Shown here piece after piece: positions 30,205 to 40,348 of a stretch of DNA of 64,000 nt. Made by a program: the position numbers and the translations under genes. Position 1 is the stretch's first letter, and each line of letters begins with the position of its first letter. Under the pieces are notes generated by a model that was not told the origin of the DNA, did not search any database, and was given only the letters and a program-made list of their open reading frames with translations. Origin of the DNA: Marinobacter sp. THAF197a (GTDB lineage: Bacteria; Pseudomonadota; Gammaproteobacteria; Pseudomonadales; Oleiphilaceae); the NCBI RefSeq assembly GCF_009363275.1, contig NZ_CP045324.1:2418001-2482000 (forward strand), written 5' to 3'.

Positions 30205-30281
30205 TGGCGCGGCTGGGAGGATTCGAACCTCCGACCGCCTGGTTCGTAGCCAGGTACTCTATCCAGCTGAGCTACAGCCGC
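30205..30281 (-). tRNA. tRNA-Arg (anticodon ACG), proximal copy
   Basis: 77 bases, identical in sequence to 30108-30184 and separated from it by 20 bp. Tandem duplicate in the Ser-Arg-Arg transcription order (minus strand). Confidence 0.97.
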
Positions 30282-30336
30282 GCATCTTTCGCATTGGTTG
30301 AATGCTGATTCAACCTGTTCTCGTTTCCCAAAAGGA

Positions 30337-30428
<92 letters not shown>

Positions 30429-30512
30429 TTGAGAACGGGGCGTATACTACCATAATTTTTCTGTTTTCATAGGGTTGACACGAGTTTTTTCTACTCGATT
30501 TTCCCCACCATC

Positions 30513-30548
30513 AAAAAAGCCGCTCAGGTTTCCCGTGAGCGGCTTTTT
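30513..30548 (-). terminator. Rho-independent terminator of csrA
   Basis: AAAAAGCCGCTCA..GTGAGCGGCTTTTT, a bidirectional-looking hairpin immediately after csrA on the minus strand. Confidence 0.92.
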
Positions 30549-30553
30549 ATTGA

Positions 30554-30751
30554 TCAACGATTGCCCGGTTCCGGCTCGTCTGAGCCTTTTTCGGACTGAA
30601 TCCGCTGATAGATTTCTTCACGGTGAACCGCGACGTCTTTGGGCGCGTTAACACCGATACGTACCTGGTTCCCCTTCACTCCCAGAACGGTAACGGTAAT
30701 CTCGTCACCGATCATCAGAGTTTCGCCAACACGGCGGGTCAAAATCAACAT
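30554..30751 (-). CDS. csrA: Carbon storage regulator CsrA
   Basis: 65 aa. MLILTRRVGETLMIGDEITVTVLGVKGNQVRIGVNAPKDVAVHREEIYQRI is canonical CsrA, with the RNA-binding R44-equivalent in the V-H-R-E-E-I region. It binds GGA motifs in mRNA leaders and represses or stabilises targets. It lies downstream of lysC in the conserved alaS-lysC-csrA order, followed by a terminator and the tRNA-Ser gene. Confidence 0.97.
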   Translation of the reverse strand: MLILTRRVGETLMIGDEITVTVLGVKGNQVRIGVNAPKDVAVHREEIYQRIQSEKGSDEPEPGNR

Positions 30752-30922
30752 ATCCCTTTCTCCCTATTCCAAACCAACCTGTTCCGACAACAGAATGTTG
30801 TACTTATAGCTTTTATAAAGAGATCACCGATCATACTAAAGACGCAATAATACTTATACCCCTTCGCATCTCGATAGCTATTATCAATGACTCAAAAAGG
30901 CGCGCTTGCGAGCATCCTGCTG

Positions 30923-32161
30923 TTAAGCGCCCTCGTCCACCCCGGCCTGATCCAGCTCGAATGCACTGTGCAGTGCACGAACCGCCAGCTCGAGATACTT
31001 CTCATCGATCACCACCGAAATCTTGATTTCCGAGGTGGAGATCATCTGAATATTAATACCTTCTTTGGACAGCGCCTCAAACATTTTAGTTGCCACGCCA
31101 GCATGCGAGCGCATGCCTACGCCCACAATGCTCACTTTCGCAATCTTGCTGTCGCCACCCACTTCGCCAGCGCCAATTTCGCTGGAGATACCACGCAGAA
31201 CTTCCTGGGCCCGTTTGAAGTCGTTACGGTGAACAGTGAAGGTGAACGCGGTTTTATTATCTTCGCCCACGTTCTGCACAATCATGTCCACTTCAATATT
31301 GGCATCGCTGACCGGCTTCAGAATCCGCAGGGCGCTGCCCGGGGTATCGGGTACACCGGAAATGGTCAGTTTGGCTTCATCACGATTGAAAGCAATGCCG
31401 GAAACAACCGGTTGTTCCATGGCGTTCTCATCCTCAAAAGTAATCAGGGTGCCCTCACCTTCCTGGAAGCTGGAAAGCACTCTTAATGGAACATTGTATT
31501 TACCTGCAAATTCGACGGCGCGAATCTGGAGCACTTTCGAGCCCAGGCTGGCCATCTCGAGCATTTCTTCAAATGTAATACGATCGAGCCGGCGAGCGCT
31601 GTCTACCACCCGCGGGTCGGTTGTATAAACACCGTCCACATCCGTGTAGATCTGACACTCGTCAGCCTTCAGGGCAGCCGCCAGTGCCACCGCGGTAGTG
31701 TCTGAACCACCGCGACCGAGCGTAGTGATGTTGCCGTGCTCATCAATACCCTGGAAGCCCGCAACAACCACTACCCGGCCGGCTTCCAGATCTTCACGCA
31801 TGCGCTGCTCATCAATCTGCTTGATCCGCGCCTTGGTGTGACTGCTATCCGTCAGGATCCGCACCTGTGAGCCGGTGTAAGACCGGGCATCACAGCCACG
31901 CTTCTGCAGCGCCATAGACAACAACGCGATGGTCACCTGCTCACCGGTAGACACCAGTACGTCCATTTCCCGGGGTACCGGATCTTCCATAATGTCGTTG
32001 GCCAGGGCGATCAGCCGGTTGGTTTCTCCGCTCATGGCCGAGACCACAACCACCACATCGTGCCCGTCTTTACGGAACTGACACACTTTGTCAGCCACCG
32101 CCTCAATCCGCTCGGTTGTACCAACGGACGTACCACCAAATTTCTGAACCAACAGAGCCAT
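30923..32161 (-). CDS. lysC: Aspartate kinase
   Basis: 412 aa, taking ATG 32161 (MALLVQKFGGTSVG); a frame extending to 32191 is less likely. Kinase domain 1-~240 with K-F-G-G-T-S-V and GRGGSDTTAVALAAAL, then two ACT domains from about residue 265 (ISGVPDTPGSALRILKPVSDANIEVDMIVQN and VSIVGVGMRSHAGVATKMFEALSKEGINIQMIST). It makes aspartyl phosphate for the Lys/Thr/Met branch and is feedback-controlled by lysine and/or threonine through the ACT domains. Confidence 0.96.
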   Translation of the reverse strand: MALLVQKFGGTSVGTTERIEAVADKVCQFRKDGHDVVVVVSAMSGETNRLIALANDIMEDPVPREMDVLVSTGEQVTIALLSMALQKRGCDARSYTGSQVRILTDSSHTKARIKQIDEQRMREDLEAGRVVVVAGFQGIDEHGNITTLGRGGSDTTAVALAAALKADECQIYTDVDGVYTTDPRVVDSARRLDRITFEEMLEMASLGSKVLQIRAVEFAGKYNVPLRVLSSFQEGEGTLITFEDENAMEQPVVSGIAFNRDEAKLTISGVPDTPGSALRILKPVSDANIEVDMIVQNVGEDNKTAFTFTVHRNDFKRAQEVLRGISSEIGAGEVGGDSKIAKVSIVGVGMRSHAGVATKMFEALSKEGINIQMISTSEIKISVVIDEKYLELAVRALHSAFELDQAGVDEGA

Positions 32162-32268
32162 GTTTTGCCAAACTCCGAACCGGGGACTCAAAGCGGAACA
32201 CCGATTGCCCGCCCATCAAATAAAGCGGGCGGAATTATAAACCTCCGCCCGCGTCCAAAAACAGTTGC

Positions 32269-34899
32269 TTAACCGATATTTTGTTCAACCCAGGCCGGAA
32301 CACCTGCCAGGGCATCCGCCAGCTTGGACGGGTCGTTACCGCCACCCTGTGCCATATCCGGGCGGCCACCACCTTTACCGTCCACTTGCGCCGCCAGATG
32401 CTTCATCAGATCACCCGCTTTAATACGACCAGTGGCAGACTTGGTAACCCCGGCAACCAGGGTAACCTTGCCGTCGTCAACAGTGGCCAGAACCACCACA
32501 CCTTCGCCCAGCTTATTCTTCAACTGGTCGGCGGTTTCCATCAGCGCCTTGCGATCAGCACCTTCCAGCTCTGCCGCGACGACTTTTAGTCCCGCCACCT
32601 CTACAGCATTTCCAGCAAGATCACTGCCTGCGGAACTGGCGAGCTTGGCTTTCAGAGTATCAACGTTTTTTTCAAGCTGGCGGTTGCGGTCGAGGACCTG
32701 CTGAACCTTGTCCACGACGGTCTCACGGGTGCCTTTAACCAGGCGGGCCGTTTCGCGCAGGGTTCGTTCAGTGGCGTCCAGCCATTCCAACGCGCCAAAC
32801 CCGGTCACCGCCTCAATGCGGCGAACACCGGAGGAGATACCGCTCTCCGAGGTAATCCTGAACAGACCAATATCACCGGTGCGAGACACGTGAGTGCCAC
32901 CACAAAGCTCAACGGAGTAGCTGTCGATCCCCATGCTCAACACGCGCACCACATCGCCATACTTCTCACCGAACAGAGCCATGGCACCTTTCTCTTTGGC
33001 GGACTCCATGTCGGTCACGTCAACCTGAACCGGCGTATTCTCCAGAACCTGTTCGTTTACCTGACGCTCAATCTCTTTCAACTGTTCCGGTGTAACGGCT
33101 TCAAAATGGGAAAAATCGAAACGCAATTTGTCCGGGTCAACCAGTGAGCCCTTCTGGGTGACATGCTCCCCCAGAACCTTGCGCAGCGCTGCGTGCAGGA
33201 GGTGCGTGGCGGAATGGTTGCGTTTGGTGCGCTCACGGCGGGCGTGATCAATGCGGGCGTCTACCTCTAGGCCCGGGAACAACTCGCCCTCTACCAGTGT
33301 GCCCACGTGCAGGTGGTTGTCGCCTTCCTTGCGGGTATCGGTTACCTGGAAGCGACCACCGCTCCAGGTCAGCAGGCCGGTGTCACCCACCTGGCCGCCG
33401 GATTCCGCATAGAACGGCGTGCGCTCCAGCACCACCACACACTCGTCTCCAGCCTCGGCGGTTTTCTCTTCACCGTTGACCAGAACCGTACGGATGCGCT
33501 CATGGCCGTCAATATGGTCGTAGCCGGTGAACTCGGTCTTGCCGTCAATGGTGATGCCGGCGGCGTTATAATCGATGCCGAACTTGCTAGCCGCACGGGC
33601 ACGGTCACGCTGTGCGTCCATGGCCTTTTCGTAGCCTTCGTAGTCCAGGGTCAAGCCACGCTCACGGGCGATGTCGTTGGTCAGGTCTACCGGGAAACCG
33701 TAGGTGTCGTACAACGTAAACACGGTTTCACCAGGAATTTCCGTACCCTTCAGTTCGGCAATGTCCTGCTCAAGCAATCGCAGGCCTTTATCCAGAGTCT
33801 TGGCAAACTGCTCCTCTTCCTGCAGCAGCACCTTCTCGATCTGCTTGCGGCTGCTGACCAGTTGCGGGTAGGCCTCGCCCATCAATTCCACCAGGGCGCC
33901 AGTCAGTTTGTAGAAGAACGGCTGGGTTGCGCCCAGCTTGTTACCGTGGCGGGCTGCACGGCGGATGATCCGGCGCAGCACAAAACCACGACCTTCGTTT
34001 GACGGCATCACACCATCGGCAATCAGGAAGGCACAGGAGCGAATATGGTCCGCCACCACTCGCAGAGACGCTTCGGTGGTCGCCGCACCGCCCAGAATCT
34101 CGGAAGCCGCCTTGAGCAAATCCTGGAACAGGTCAATCTCATAGTTGCTGTGAACGCCCTGCAGCACAGCCGCAATCCGCTCCAGCCCCATGCCTGTGTC
34201 TACCGAAGGCTTGGGCAGGTTCAACATCTCGCCATCGGCGGTGCGGTTGTATTGCATGAACACCACGTTCCAGATCTCGATGTAGCGGTCGCCGTCTTCT
34301 TCGGGGCTTCCGGGAGGTCCGCCCGCCACATCCGGGCCGTGGTCGTAGAAAATTTCGGTGCAAGGACCACAAGGGCCAGTATCGCCCATCTGCCAGAAGT
34401 TGTCGGAAGCGTAGCGGCCGCCTTTGTTGTCACCAATGCGAATAATCCGCTCAGCCGGAACACCTACTTCTTTGTTCCAGATATCAAAGGCTTCGTCGTC
34501 TTCCGCGTACACAGTTACCCAGAGCTTTTCCTGGGGCAGGTTCAGGTGCTGCTCACCGGTCAGGAAGGTCCAGGCAAAATTGATGGCTTCACGCTTGAAG
34601 TAATCGCCAAAGCTGAAGTTACCCAGCATTTCGAAGAACGTGTGGTGGCGGGCGGTGTAGCCAACGTTTTCCAGGTCGTTGTGTTTACCACCGGCGCGCA
34701 CACACTTCTGGGATGAGGTCGCCCGGGTGTAGTCGCGTTCTTCCCGGCCAAGGAAGGCATCCTTGAACTGGTTCATGCCAGCGTTGGTAAACAGCAGTGT
34801 GGGATCGCCTGCCGGCACCAGTGAACTGCTCGGCACAATGGTGTGACCCTGCTGCTTGAAATATTCCAGAAACGCCTGTCGCAACTCTGCGGTTTTCAT
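32269..34899 (-). CDS. alaS: Alanyl-tRNA synthetase
   Basis: 876 aa, taking ATG 34899 (MKTAELRQAFLEYFKQQGH); the frame runs 10 codons further upstream to no effect. Class II core (SLVPAGDPTLLFTNAGMNQFKDAFLG and AGGKHNDLENVGYTARHHTFFEMLGNFSFGDYFKREAI), editing domain H-S-A-T-H and C-G-G-T-H-V (CxxxH zinc site), then the C-Ala coiled-coil and DHHA1 region (GGGRPDMAQGGG). Essential. The first gene of the alaS-lysC-csrA set, 110 bp before lysC. Confidence 0.97.
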   Translation of the reverse strand: MKTAELRQAFLEYFKQQGHTIVPSSSLVPAGDPTLLFTNAGMNQFKDAFLGREERDYTRATSSQKCVRAGGKHNDLENVGYTARHHTFFEMLGNFSFGDYFKREAINFAWTFLTGEQHLNLPQEKLWVTVYAEDDEAFDIWNKEVGVPAERIIRIGDNKGGRYASDNFWQMGDTGPCGPCTEIFYDHGPDVAGGPPGSPEEDGDRYIEIWNVVFMQYNRTADGEMLNLPKPSVDTGMGLERIAAVLQGVHSNYEIDLFQDLLKAASEILGGAATTEASLRVVADHIRSCAFLIADGVMPSNEGRGFVLRRIIRRAARHGNKLGATQPFFYKLTGALVELMGEAYPQLVSSRKQIEKVLLQEEEQFAKTLDKGLRLLEQDIAELKGTEIPGETVFTLYDTYGFPVDLTNDIARERGLTLDYEGYEKAMDAQRDRARAASKFGIDYNAAGITIDGKTEFTGYDHIDGHERIRTVLVNGEEKTAEAGDECVVVLERTPFYAESGGQVGDTGLLTWSGGRFQVTDTRKEGDNHLHVGTLVEGELFPGLEVDARIDHARRERTKRNHSATHLLHAALRKVLGEHVTQKGSLVDPDKLRFDFSHFEAVTPEQLKEIERQVNEQVLENTPVQVDVTDMESAKEKGAMALFGEKYGDVVRVLSMGIDSYSVELCGGTHVSRTGDIGLFRITSESGISSGVRRIEAVTGFGALEWLDATERTLRETARLVKGTRETVVDKVQQVLDRNRQLEKNVDTLKAKLASSAGSDLAGNAVEVAGLKVVAAELEGADRKALMETADQLKNKLGEGVVVLATVDDGKVTLVAGVTKSATGRIKAGDLMKHLAAQVDGKGGGRPDMAQGGGNDPSKLADALAGVPAWVEQNIG

Positions 34900-35058
34900 A
34901 GACCTTTGATACCTTTCGACCTTTAACACCTTGCCTGAAACCCGCCGGAATAGCCGGCAAGTCCGCGATTGAAATACGAATACTTACATGCGTGTGCAAA
35001 TCCGCTACTCTAGCACACGCCGAGAACAGGAAAAACGTGAAACCTCACAGGAGACTCC

Positions 35059-35616
35059 ATGCCCCGACGCTTTCATAACGCCGAGGAACTTTTACCGCCA
35101 GCCACCGCACTGAAGCGAGCCCTGGCCATTATCTACGATGGATTGATCAGTATCGCCGTGCTGCTGGTAGCCACCTGGGCTTACACCATGATTGCAGGCT
35201 GGATAACCGGCTGGGAACAGTACGAACAGATGGCCGAGGCAGGCGAACTCGAGGGCGGCCCGGGCCTCACCTTCACCCTGTTCCTGGTGCTCTACCTGTT
35301 CTTCGCCTATTTCTGGACCCGTATCGGCCAAACCCTGGGCATGCAGGTGTGGCGCATTCGAATCGAGAACCTGGATGGCACGTCCGTCAGTTGGACCCAG
35401 GCCTTGCTCCGTTATGGCAGCGCTGCGGCAGTCATCGTGTTGACCATGATCGCCGCCTACTACGTAGGCTCCCTTACGCTCCTGCTCACCGTGCCCGCTG
35501 TGATTGCCCTGTTCTACCCGATCAACGGTTTGTCGCTGACCGATCGCGCATCCAACAGCGTGGTTGTGGCTGTGCCCGCACCAGACAAATCAAAAACCGC
35601 CAAAAACAAAAAGTAA
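35059..35616 (+). CDS. RDD-family membrane protein
   Basis: 185 aa from ATG 35059. Starts with a charged N-terminus that carries ALKRALAIIYDGLIS, the Arg/Asp element of the RDD family. Four hydrophobic segments follow: 28-55, 76-95 (LTFTLFLVLYLFFAYFWTRIG), 120-145 (RYGSAAAVIVLTMIAAYYVG) and 148-165 (LLLTVPAVIALFYPI). The basic tail reads PDKSKTAKNKK. RDD proteins are thought to transport small ions or solutes (some act as Na+/H+ antiporters). Substrate unknown. Convergent with lptG. Confidence 0.88.
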   Translation: MPRRFHNAEELLPPATALKRALAIIYDGLISIAVLLVATWAYTMIAGWITGWEQYEQMAEAGELEGGPGLTFTLFLVLYLFFAYFWTRIGQTLGMQVWRIRIENLDGTSVSWTQALLRYGSAAAVIVLTMIAAYYVGSLTLLLTVPAVIALFYPINGLSLTDRASNSVVVAVPAPDKSKTAKNKK

Positions 35617-35635
35617 TGCGCCCGGGCCGGCCATC

Positions 35636-36697
35636 TCAGCCGGCCCGCCGCATCAACACGGCCCCCACCAAAGCGTTCACCAGAATCGGCACCAGTACCG
35701 CCAAGAGCGGATTAAACCCGTATACCATGCTCATGGGCCCCAACAAATCCTGCATGTACTTGAACAACAGGCCCACCAGCAGGCCGGTGAACACGCGGAA
35801 CCCCATGGTCACAGAGCGCAACGGGCCGAAGATGAAGGAAATGGCCACCAACACCATCACCGCCGTACCCAGCGGCATCAACGCCTTTTTCCAGAACGCA
35901 AGCCAATAACGGGCAGCCGTCAACCCCTGCTCTCCCAGATAGGTGGCATAAGTGTACAGGCCGGCCATGGAAAGATTTTCTGGTTTGACGATCAACACAC
36001 TCAGCACTTCCGGAGACAGCCCGGTCTCCCAGCGCAAAACGGCATGCTCATTGCGAAGGGTGCGTTCTTCCTCAATGCGCGTGGACACCACCTTCTCCAG
36101 CAACCAGTGATCGCCCTGGAAAATCGCCCTTTCTGCAAAGCTGGACACCTCCAGCTGCCGGTCGTCTCCAAAACGGAACAAAGATACGCCGTGCAATACG
36201 CCGTTTGGTTGAACGGCATTCAGGTGCATAAACGTGTTCCCCTCCCGGTGCCAGACACCATGGGCCGACGCGACATTCCTGCTCGCCCCCAGAGCCACCG
36301 CTTTGTCGCTCTGCGCCATGCGCTCCGTGGTCGGCGCAACGTATTCACCGATGGCCAGCCCCAGCACCACAACAACCAGGGCCGGCTTCATCGCCGACCA
36401 GACAATCCGGCGAATGGAAACACCGGCAGCCCGGATAACCGTCAGCTCCGAAGAACTGGCCATGGCACCCAACCCAACCAGGCACCCCATGAAAGCACCC
36501 AGCGGCAGGTAATCGTAAATTCGCCTTGGCAAGGTCAGAAATACATACCAGAGCGCCTGCAGGGTCTGGTAATCGTTGCGGGTATCGTCCAGTTCCGCAA
36601 TAAAGGCGAAGATCACGTCCAGTGACAACACCACCATCATTACCAGGAACATCGCACCGCCCACGGTGCGCATGACGTAGCCATCAATTCTACGCAT
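35636..36697 (-). CDS. lptG: LPS export ABC transporter permease LptG
   Basis: 353 aa from ATG 36697 (MRRIDGYVMRTVGGAMFLVM). The start overlaps the lptF stop by several bases. YjgP/YjgQ fold: membrane helices near 15-40, 60-80, 100-120, and 270-350, with a large periplasmic beta-jellyroll domain between. With LptF, LptB2 and LptC it extracts LPS from the inner membrane and feeds the Lpt bridge. LptB and LptC are not in this window. Confidence 0.94.
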   Translation of the reverse strand: MRRIDGYVMRTVGGAMFLVMMVVLSLDVIFAFIAELDDTRNDYQTLQALWYVFLTLPRRIYDYLPLGAFMGCLVGLGAMASSSELTVIRAAGVSIRRIVWSAMKPALVVVVLGLAIGEYVAPTTERMAQSDKAVALGASRNVASAHGVWHREGNTFMHLNAVQPNGVLHGVSLFRFGDDRQLEVSSFAERAIFQGDHWLLEKVVSTRIEEERTLRNEHAVLRWETGLSPEVLSVLIVKPENLSMAGLYTYATYLGEQGLTAARYWLAFWKKALMPLGTAVMVLVAISFIFGPLRSVTMGFRVFTGLLVGLLFKYMQDLLGPMSMVYGFNPLLAVLVPILVNALVGAVLMRRAG

Positions 36698-37793
36698 GGG
36701 CACGGGCCTCCTTTTCCAGGCGCCGCTTATAAAGCCAGGCTGGGCCAAACTGCAACCAAAGCCCGAGCGCCAGGAAAATCACATGCACCCATAACATGCC
36801 TATCCACTCCGGCACCTTGCCATCCGCCAGGGCGTCCCGCGCAACGATCAGCAACCCGAGGTAGGTGATATAAACCAGCATCGCCGGTAGTAGATGGAAG
36901 AAACGGCCCTGGCGGGGGTTGACCCGACTCAACCGAACCGCCAGCAGGGTCACGATGGGTACAATCAATGGCAGTGAAAAACGCCAATGCAACAGCGCTC
37001 GGTCTTCCGGATCGTCCGATTGCCAAAGCGCCTTCGTGCTGATGCCTTCCTCCAGTTCCCGGCTACCTGCCTCACCGCCCATCACCTTCAGGCCATAAGC
37101 CTCAAACCGGGTAACGTTGTAATCCAGGTTACCCGGCCGCCCCTGAAAACGCCCGCCATTCTCCAGAATCAGAAACCGACTGCCGGTTTCCTGGTCAATC
37201 AGCTGAGAGCCAGACTCGGCGGTAATCAAGGTTACACCTTGGCCATCTCGGTCGTACTCAGCAATAAACACTCCCTGGAGCTGTCGCTTGTCATCGCTCA
37301 AAGCCTCGGTATAGGTGACCCGGCTACCGGATGTAAAATCCTGGAAACGCCCCGGCGCCAGCATCTCGAACTCTGTGGCGGTGCGCGCTTCGTTGAAGAT
37401 AGCCTCCACCTGCTTCATACCCCACGGCGACACATAAAGGCTCATGCTGGCCACAACCAGCATCACCGGTAAACAGCCAATCAGGGTCTTCGCCAGCAAC
37501 TGCCTGTCGCTGACACCGCAGGCAAACAACACCGTCATTTCACTTTCAAGGTACATCCGCCCGTAAGCCAGCAGAATGCCGATAAACAACCCCAGAGGCA
37601 GAATCAGCTCCAGGAATCCCGGAAAGCGGTAGGCCATGATGGAAAACAGAACGCCGGCGGGAATCTCGCCTTCTGCGGCATTGCCCAGGTACTTGATAAA
37701 GCGCCCACTCATAAACACCAGCAACAGGATGCCGGAAACGGCAACCATGCTGACCATGATCTGGCGAATGAGGTAACGGAAAACGATGTTCAA
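36690..37793 (-). CDS. lptF: LPS export ABC transporter permease LptF
   Basis: 367 aa, taking TTG at 37793 because the family starts '(M)NIVFRYLIRQI...'; a longer frame to 38360 overlaps pepA and is not conserved. FMSGRFIKYLGNAAEGEIPAGVLFSIMAYRFPGFLELILPLGLFIGILLAYGR is the conserved permease start. Partner of LptG. Divergent from pepA across a 226-bp region, as in Pseudomonas. Confidence 0.94.
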   Translation of the reverse strand: MNIVFRYLIRQIMVSMVAVSGILLLVFMSGRFIKYLGNAAEGEIPAGVLFSIMAYRFPGFLELILPLGLFIGILLAYGRMYLESEMTVLFACGVSDRQLLAKTLIGCLPVMLVVASMSLYVSPWGMKQVEAIFNEARTATEFEMLAPGRFQDFTSGSRVTYTEALSDDKRQLQGVFIAEYDRDGQGVTLITAESGSQLIDQETGSRFLILENGGRFQGRPGNLDYNVTRFEAYGLKVMGGEAGSRELEEGISTKALWQSDDPEDRALLHWRFSLPLIVPIVTLLAVRLSRVNPRQGRFFHLLPAMLVYITYLGLLIVARDALADGKVPEWIGMLWVHVIFLALGLWLQFGPAWLYKRRLEKEARAHA

Positions 37794-38019
37794 ATCAGTC
37801 TCTCTGGCAGCGCCGAAGCGTGAGATGGTCGATAACGGAAACTGCGGGTATTCTATGTAACCTTGGCGATGAATGACAGTATAAGCCTGATACGATAAAG
37901 CCATCGTAACGATACAAGCCTGCCGCTTGATTAATAGAGCTTTTGCCCCAATCCTATTGGCATCGGATGAATAACGCCTACCACATTCAACAAAGCACAA
38001 CCTGACAACGGGAGTTGCC

Positions 38020-39510
38020 ATGAATTTCAGCCTGAGCAGCAAAGCCATCACCGCCACCAAAACCGATTGCCTGGTTATCGCGGTGCCTGAGAAGGGCGAG
38101 TGGCCGGAAACCACAAAAGCAGCAGACGAAGCACTGGGAGGGCTGATCAAGCAACTTGAAAAAGCAGGCGACCTGACTGGCAAGAACGCGTCTGTAAACA
38201 CCCTGCCCCTGGTCGACCAACCATGGCAGCGTGTGGTTGTGGTCGGCACCGGCAAAGACAGCGACCGCACGCCAGCCAACTTTCGCAAGGCACTGATCGC
38301 CATGATGGGCGCCCTGAAAGACGGCCCATCCAAAAGCGCACTGATCTGCCTGGCCGACACCAGCCTGCAGGGCGAGGACGCCGTCAGCTCCGAAGAAGCC
38401 CGCCTGAACCTGATCGGGCGTATTCTGGAAGACCAGCTCTACACCTTCACCGAGTTCAAGAGTGAAAAGCCAGCTGCCCGTAAACTCAAAAAGGTGGTGG
38501 TGCAGGCCTCCGGTTCCGCCAAAGCCTTGAAAGACGCCTTCAACCAGGGCCTGGCGACCGGGCGCGGCATGAACTACACCAAAGATCTGGGCAACACCCC
38601 ACCCAACATCTGCCATCCGGTCTGGCTGGCCGAGCAGGCCAAGAACATGGCCAAGGAATACGACTGCATCAAGACCGAAGTGCTTGATGAAAAGCAGATG
38701 GAAAAGCTGGGCATGAACACCATCCTGGCCGTGGGCAAAGGCTCCAAACAGCCCCCGCGCCTGATCGTGATGGAATACCGTGGCGGCAAAGCCAAAGACA
38801 AACCCTACGTATTGGTGGGTAAAGGCATCACCTTCGACACCGGTGGCATCAGCCTCAAGCCCGGCGAAGGCATGGATGAAATGAAATACGACATGGGCGG
38901 TTCCGCCAGCGTATTCGGCACCATGAAAGTGCTGGCCGAAACCAAACCCAAGATCAACGTGGTTGCCGTAATCGCCGCTGCCGAAAACATGCCGGACGGC
39001 GGCGCCTCCCGCCCCGGCGACATTGTCACCACCCTGAGCGGCATGACCGTTGAAATCCTCAACACCGACGCCGAAGGCCGCCTGGTGCTGTGCGACGCCC
39101 TCACCTACGTGAAAAAATTCGACCCGGAAGCCGTAGTCGACATGGCCACCCTCACCGGCGCCTGCATCATTGCTTTGGGTAACCAGGCCACCGGCCTGCT
39201 GTCCAATAACGACGAACTGGCGCACGAACTGCTGGCCGCTGGCGAGCGCACCGGCGACCGCGCCTGGCGCCTGCCGCTGTGGGACGAATACCAGAGCCAG
39301 CTCGACAGCAACTTTGCCGACATGGCTAACATCGGTGGCCGCCCCGCCGGCACCATCACCGCCGCCTGCTTCCTCAGCCGCTTCGCCAAAGACTACCGCT
39401 GGGCACACCTGGATATCGCCGGCACCGCCTGGAACTCCGGCAAAGCCAAAGGCGCCACCGGCCGCCCGGTCCCCCTGCTTGTCGACTACCTGATGACCCA
39501 TGCAGGATAA
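38020..39510 (+). CDS. pepA: Leucyl aminopeptidase PepA
   Basis: 496 aa from ATG 38020. M17 family: GKGITFDTGGISLKPGEGMDEMKYDMGG (K268 metal ligand), NTDAEGRL at residues 348-355 (catalytic and metal site). Cuts N-terminal leucine and related residues from peptides with two metal ions; in enterobacteria it also helps Xer recombination at cer and acts as a regulator. Its stop overlaps holC by 11 bases. Confidence 0.97.
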   Translation: MNFSLSSKAITATKTDCLVIAVPEKGEWPETTKAADEALGGLIKQLEKAGDLTGKNASVNTLPLVDQPWQRVVVVGTGKDSDRTPANFRKALIAMMGALKDGPSKSALICLADTSLQGEDAVSSEEARLNLIGRILEDQLYTFTEFKSEKPAARKLKKVVVQASGSAKALKDAFNQGLATGRGMNYTKDLGNTPPNICHPVWLAEQAKNMAKEYDCIKTEVLDEKQMEKLGMNTILAVGKGSKQPPRLIVMEYRGGKAKDKPYVLVGKGITFDTGGISLKPGEGMDEMKYDMGGSASVFGTMKVLAETKPKINVVAVIAAAENMPDGGASRPGDIVTTLSGMTVEILNTDAEGRLVLCDALTYVKKFDPEAVVDMATLTGACIIALGNQATGLLSNNDELAHELLAAGERTGDRAWRLPLWDEYQSQLDSNFADMANIGGRPAGTITAACFLSRFAKDYRWAHLDIAGTAWNSGKAKGATGRPVPLLVDYLMTHAG

Positions 39511-40009
39511 CCAGCCAACCCCACCGGAACCCGGCAGCCCAGCTGCCGGCCCCTCCGGCCAGGACGACCAGAACCAGCGCTACTGGTTCCACATCCTCGC
39601 CCAGAACACCCCAGCCGCCCGCAACCTCCACGCCGCCAAACTCGTGGACAAAGCCTGGCAGCAGGGCGACCGCGTATGCATCCTCTGCGACACCGAAGAC
39701 CAGGCCCAAGACCTCGACGACCTGCTGTGGAACCACGCCCCCGATGCCTTCATCCCCCACAGCATCGCCCAAGACCCAACCACCCCCTGCCCCGACCCAG
39801 TAGGCATCCTGCTCTACCCACCGGCCGCTGTAGACTGGGATACCGTCATCGTCCTGTCCGCCAACCTGCCAGACGATGCCACTCAATATAGCCGCCTGGC
39901 CCTGGTCGCCCACAACGACCCGGCCGTATTGAACCAGGCTCGCGGACACTACAAGCAACTGCGGGCAATGGGGATTGAAGCGCGGGTACACGACTTGCGA
40001 AAGCGTTAA
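39500..40009 (+). CDS. holC: DNA polymerase III chi subunit
   Basis: 169 aa from ATG 39500. NARNLHAAKLVDKAWQQGDRVCILCDTEDQAQDLDDLLWNHAPDAFIPH, and LANLPDDATQYSRLALVAHNDPAVLNQARGHYKQLRAMGI follow the chi pattern. A Pro-rich 25-residue N-terminal extension precedes the YWFHIL strand, where most chi proteins begin with a similar strand near residue 5. The chi subunit contacts SSB and clamp loader. Translationally coupled to pepA. Confidence 0.9.
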   Translation: MQDNQPTPPEPGSPAAGPSGQDDQNQRYWFHILAQNTPAARNLHAAKLVDKAWQQGDRVCILCDTEDQAQDLDDLLWNHAPDAFIPHSIAQDPTTPCPDPVGILLYPPAAVDWDTVIVLSANLPDDATQYSRLALVAHNDPAVLNQARGHYKQLRAMGIEARVHDLRKR

Positions 40010-40112
40010 TTGTTCTTTTAGCCCCATACACTCATGGCTAACACGGACAAAAAGCAGATTTGGGAACTAATGGAAGCAAAGAGTTGAGGGGCGGACAGCA
40101 CAAGGTCAGATC

Positions 40113-40228
40113 TGTGGGGTTGGGGGTAGGCTTTCCAAAAATCTCGTAGGCCATGGATGGCCGAAGCGAAGCGCCACAGGGATGTGCCGCAAGGAGCGTT
40201 TTTTGGAAAGCCTACCCACAACCCCACA
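40113..40228. repeat. Branched palindrome, copy 2
   Basis: Inverted arms of about 29 bp with one mismatch (40113-40141 and 40200-40228) enclose the conserved core ATCTCGTAGGCCATGGATGG, CCGAAGCGAAGCGCCACAGG, GATGTGCCGCAAGGAGCG. It lies between holC and valS. Confidence 0.9.
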
Positions 40229-40348
40229 CGGCACCAAATCAGCAGGCTAGGTTTCACAGAGGTTCGCCGCATCAACAGCGACCATGTATAATCGGCCAAT
40301 TCAAAATTTCCCTATGTGAATCAACCAAAACGGTCACTGCATAATCCC

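Noticed and set aside
37987..39501. 504-aa open frame on the minus strand over pepA
   Set aside because: Shadow of a well-conserved gene; low-complexity Gly/Val/His composition.
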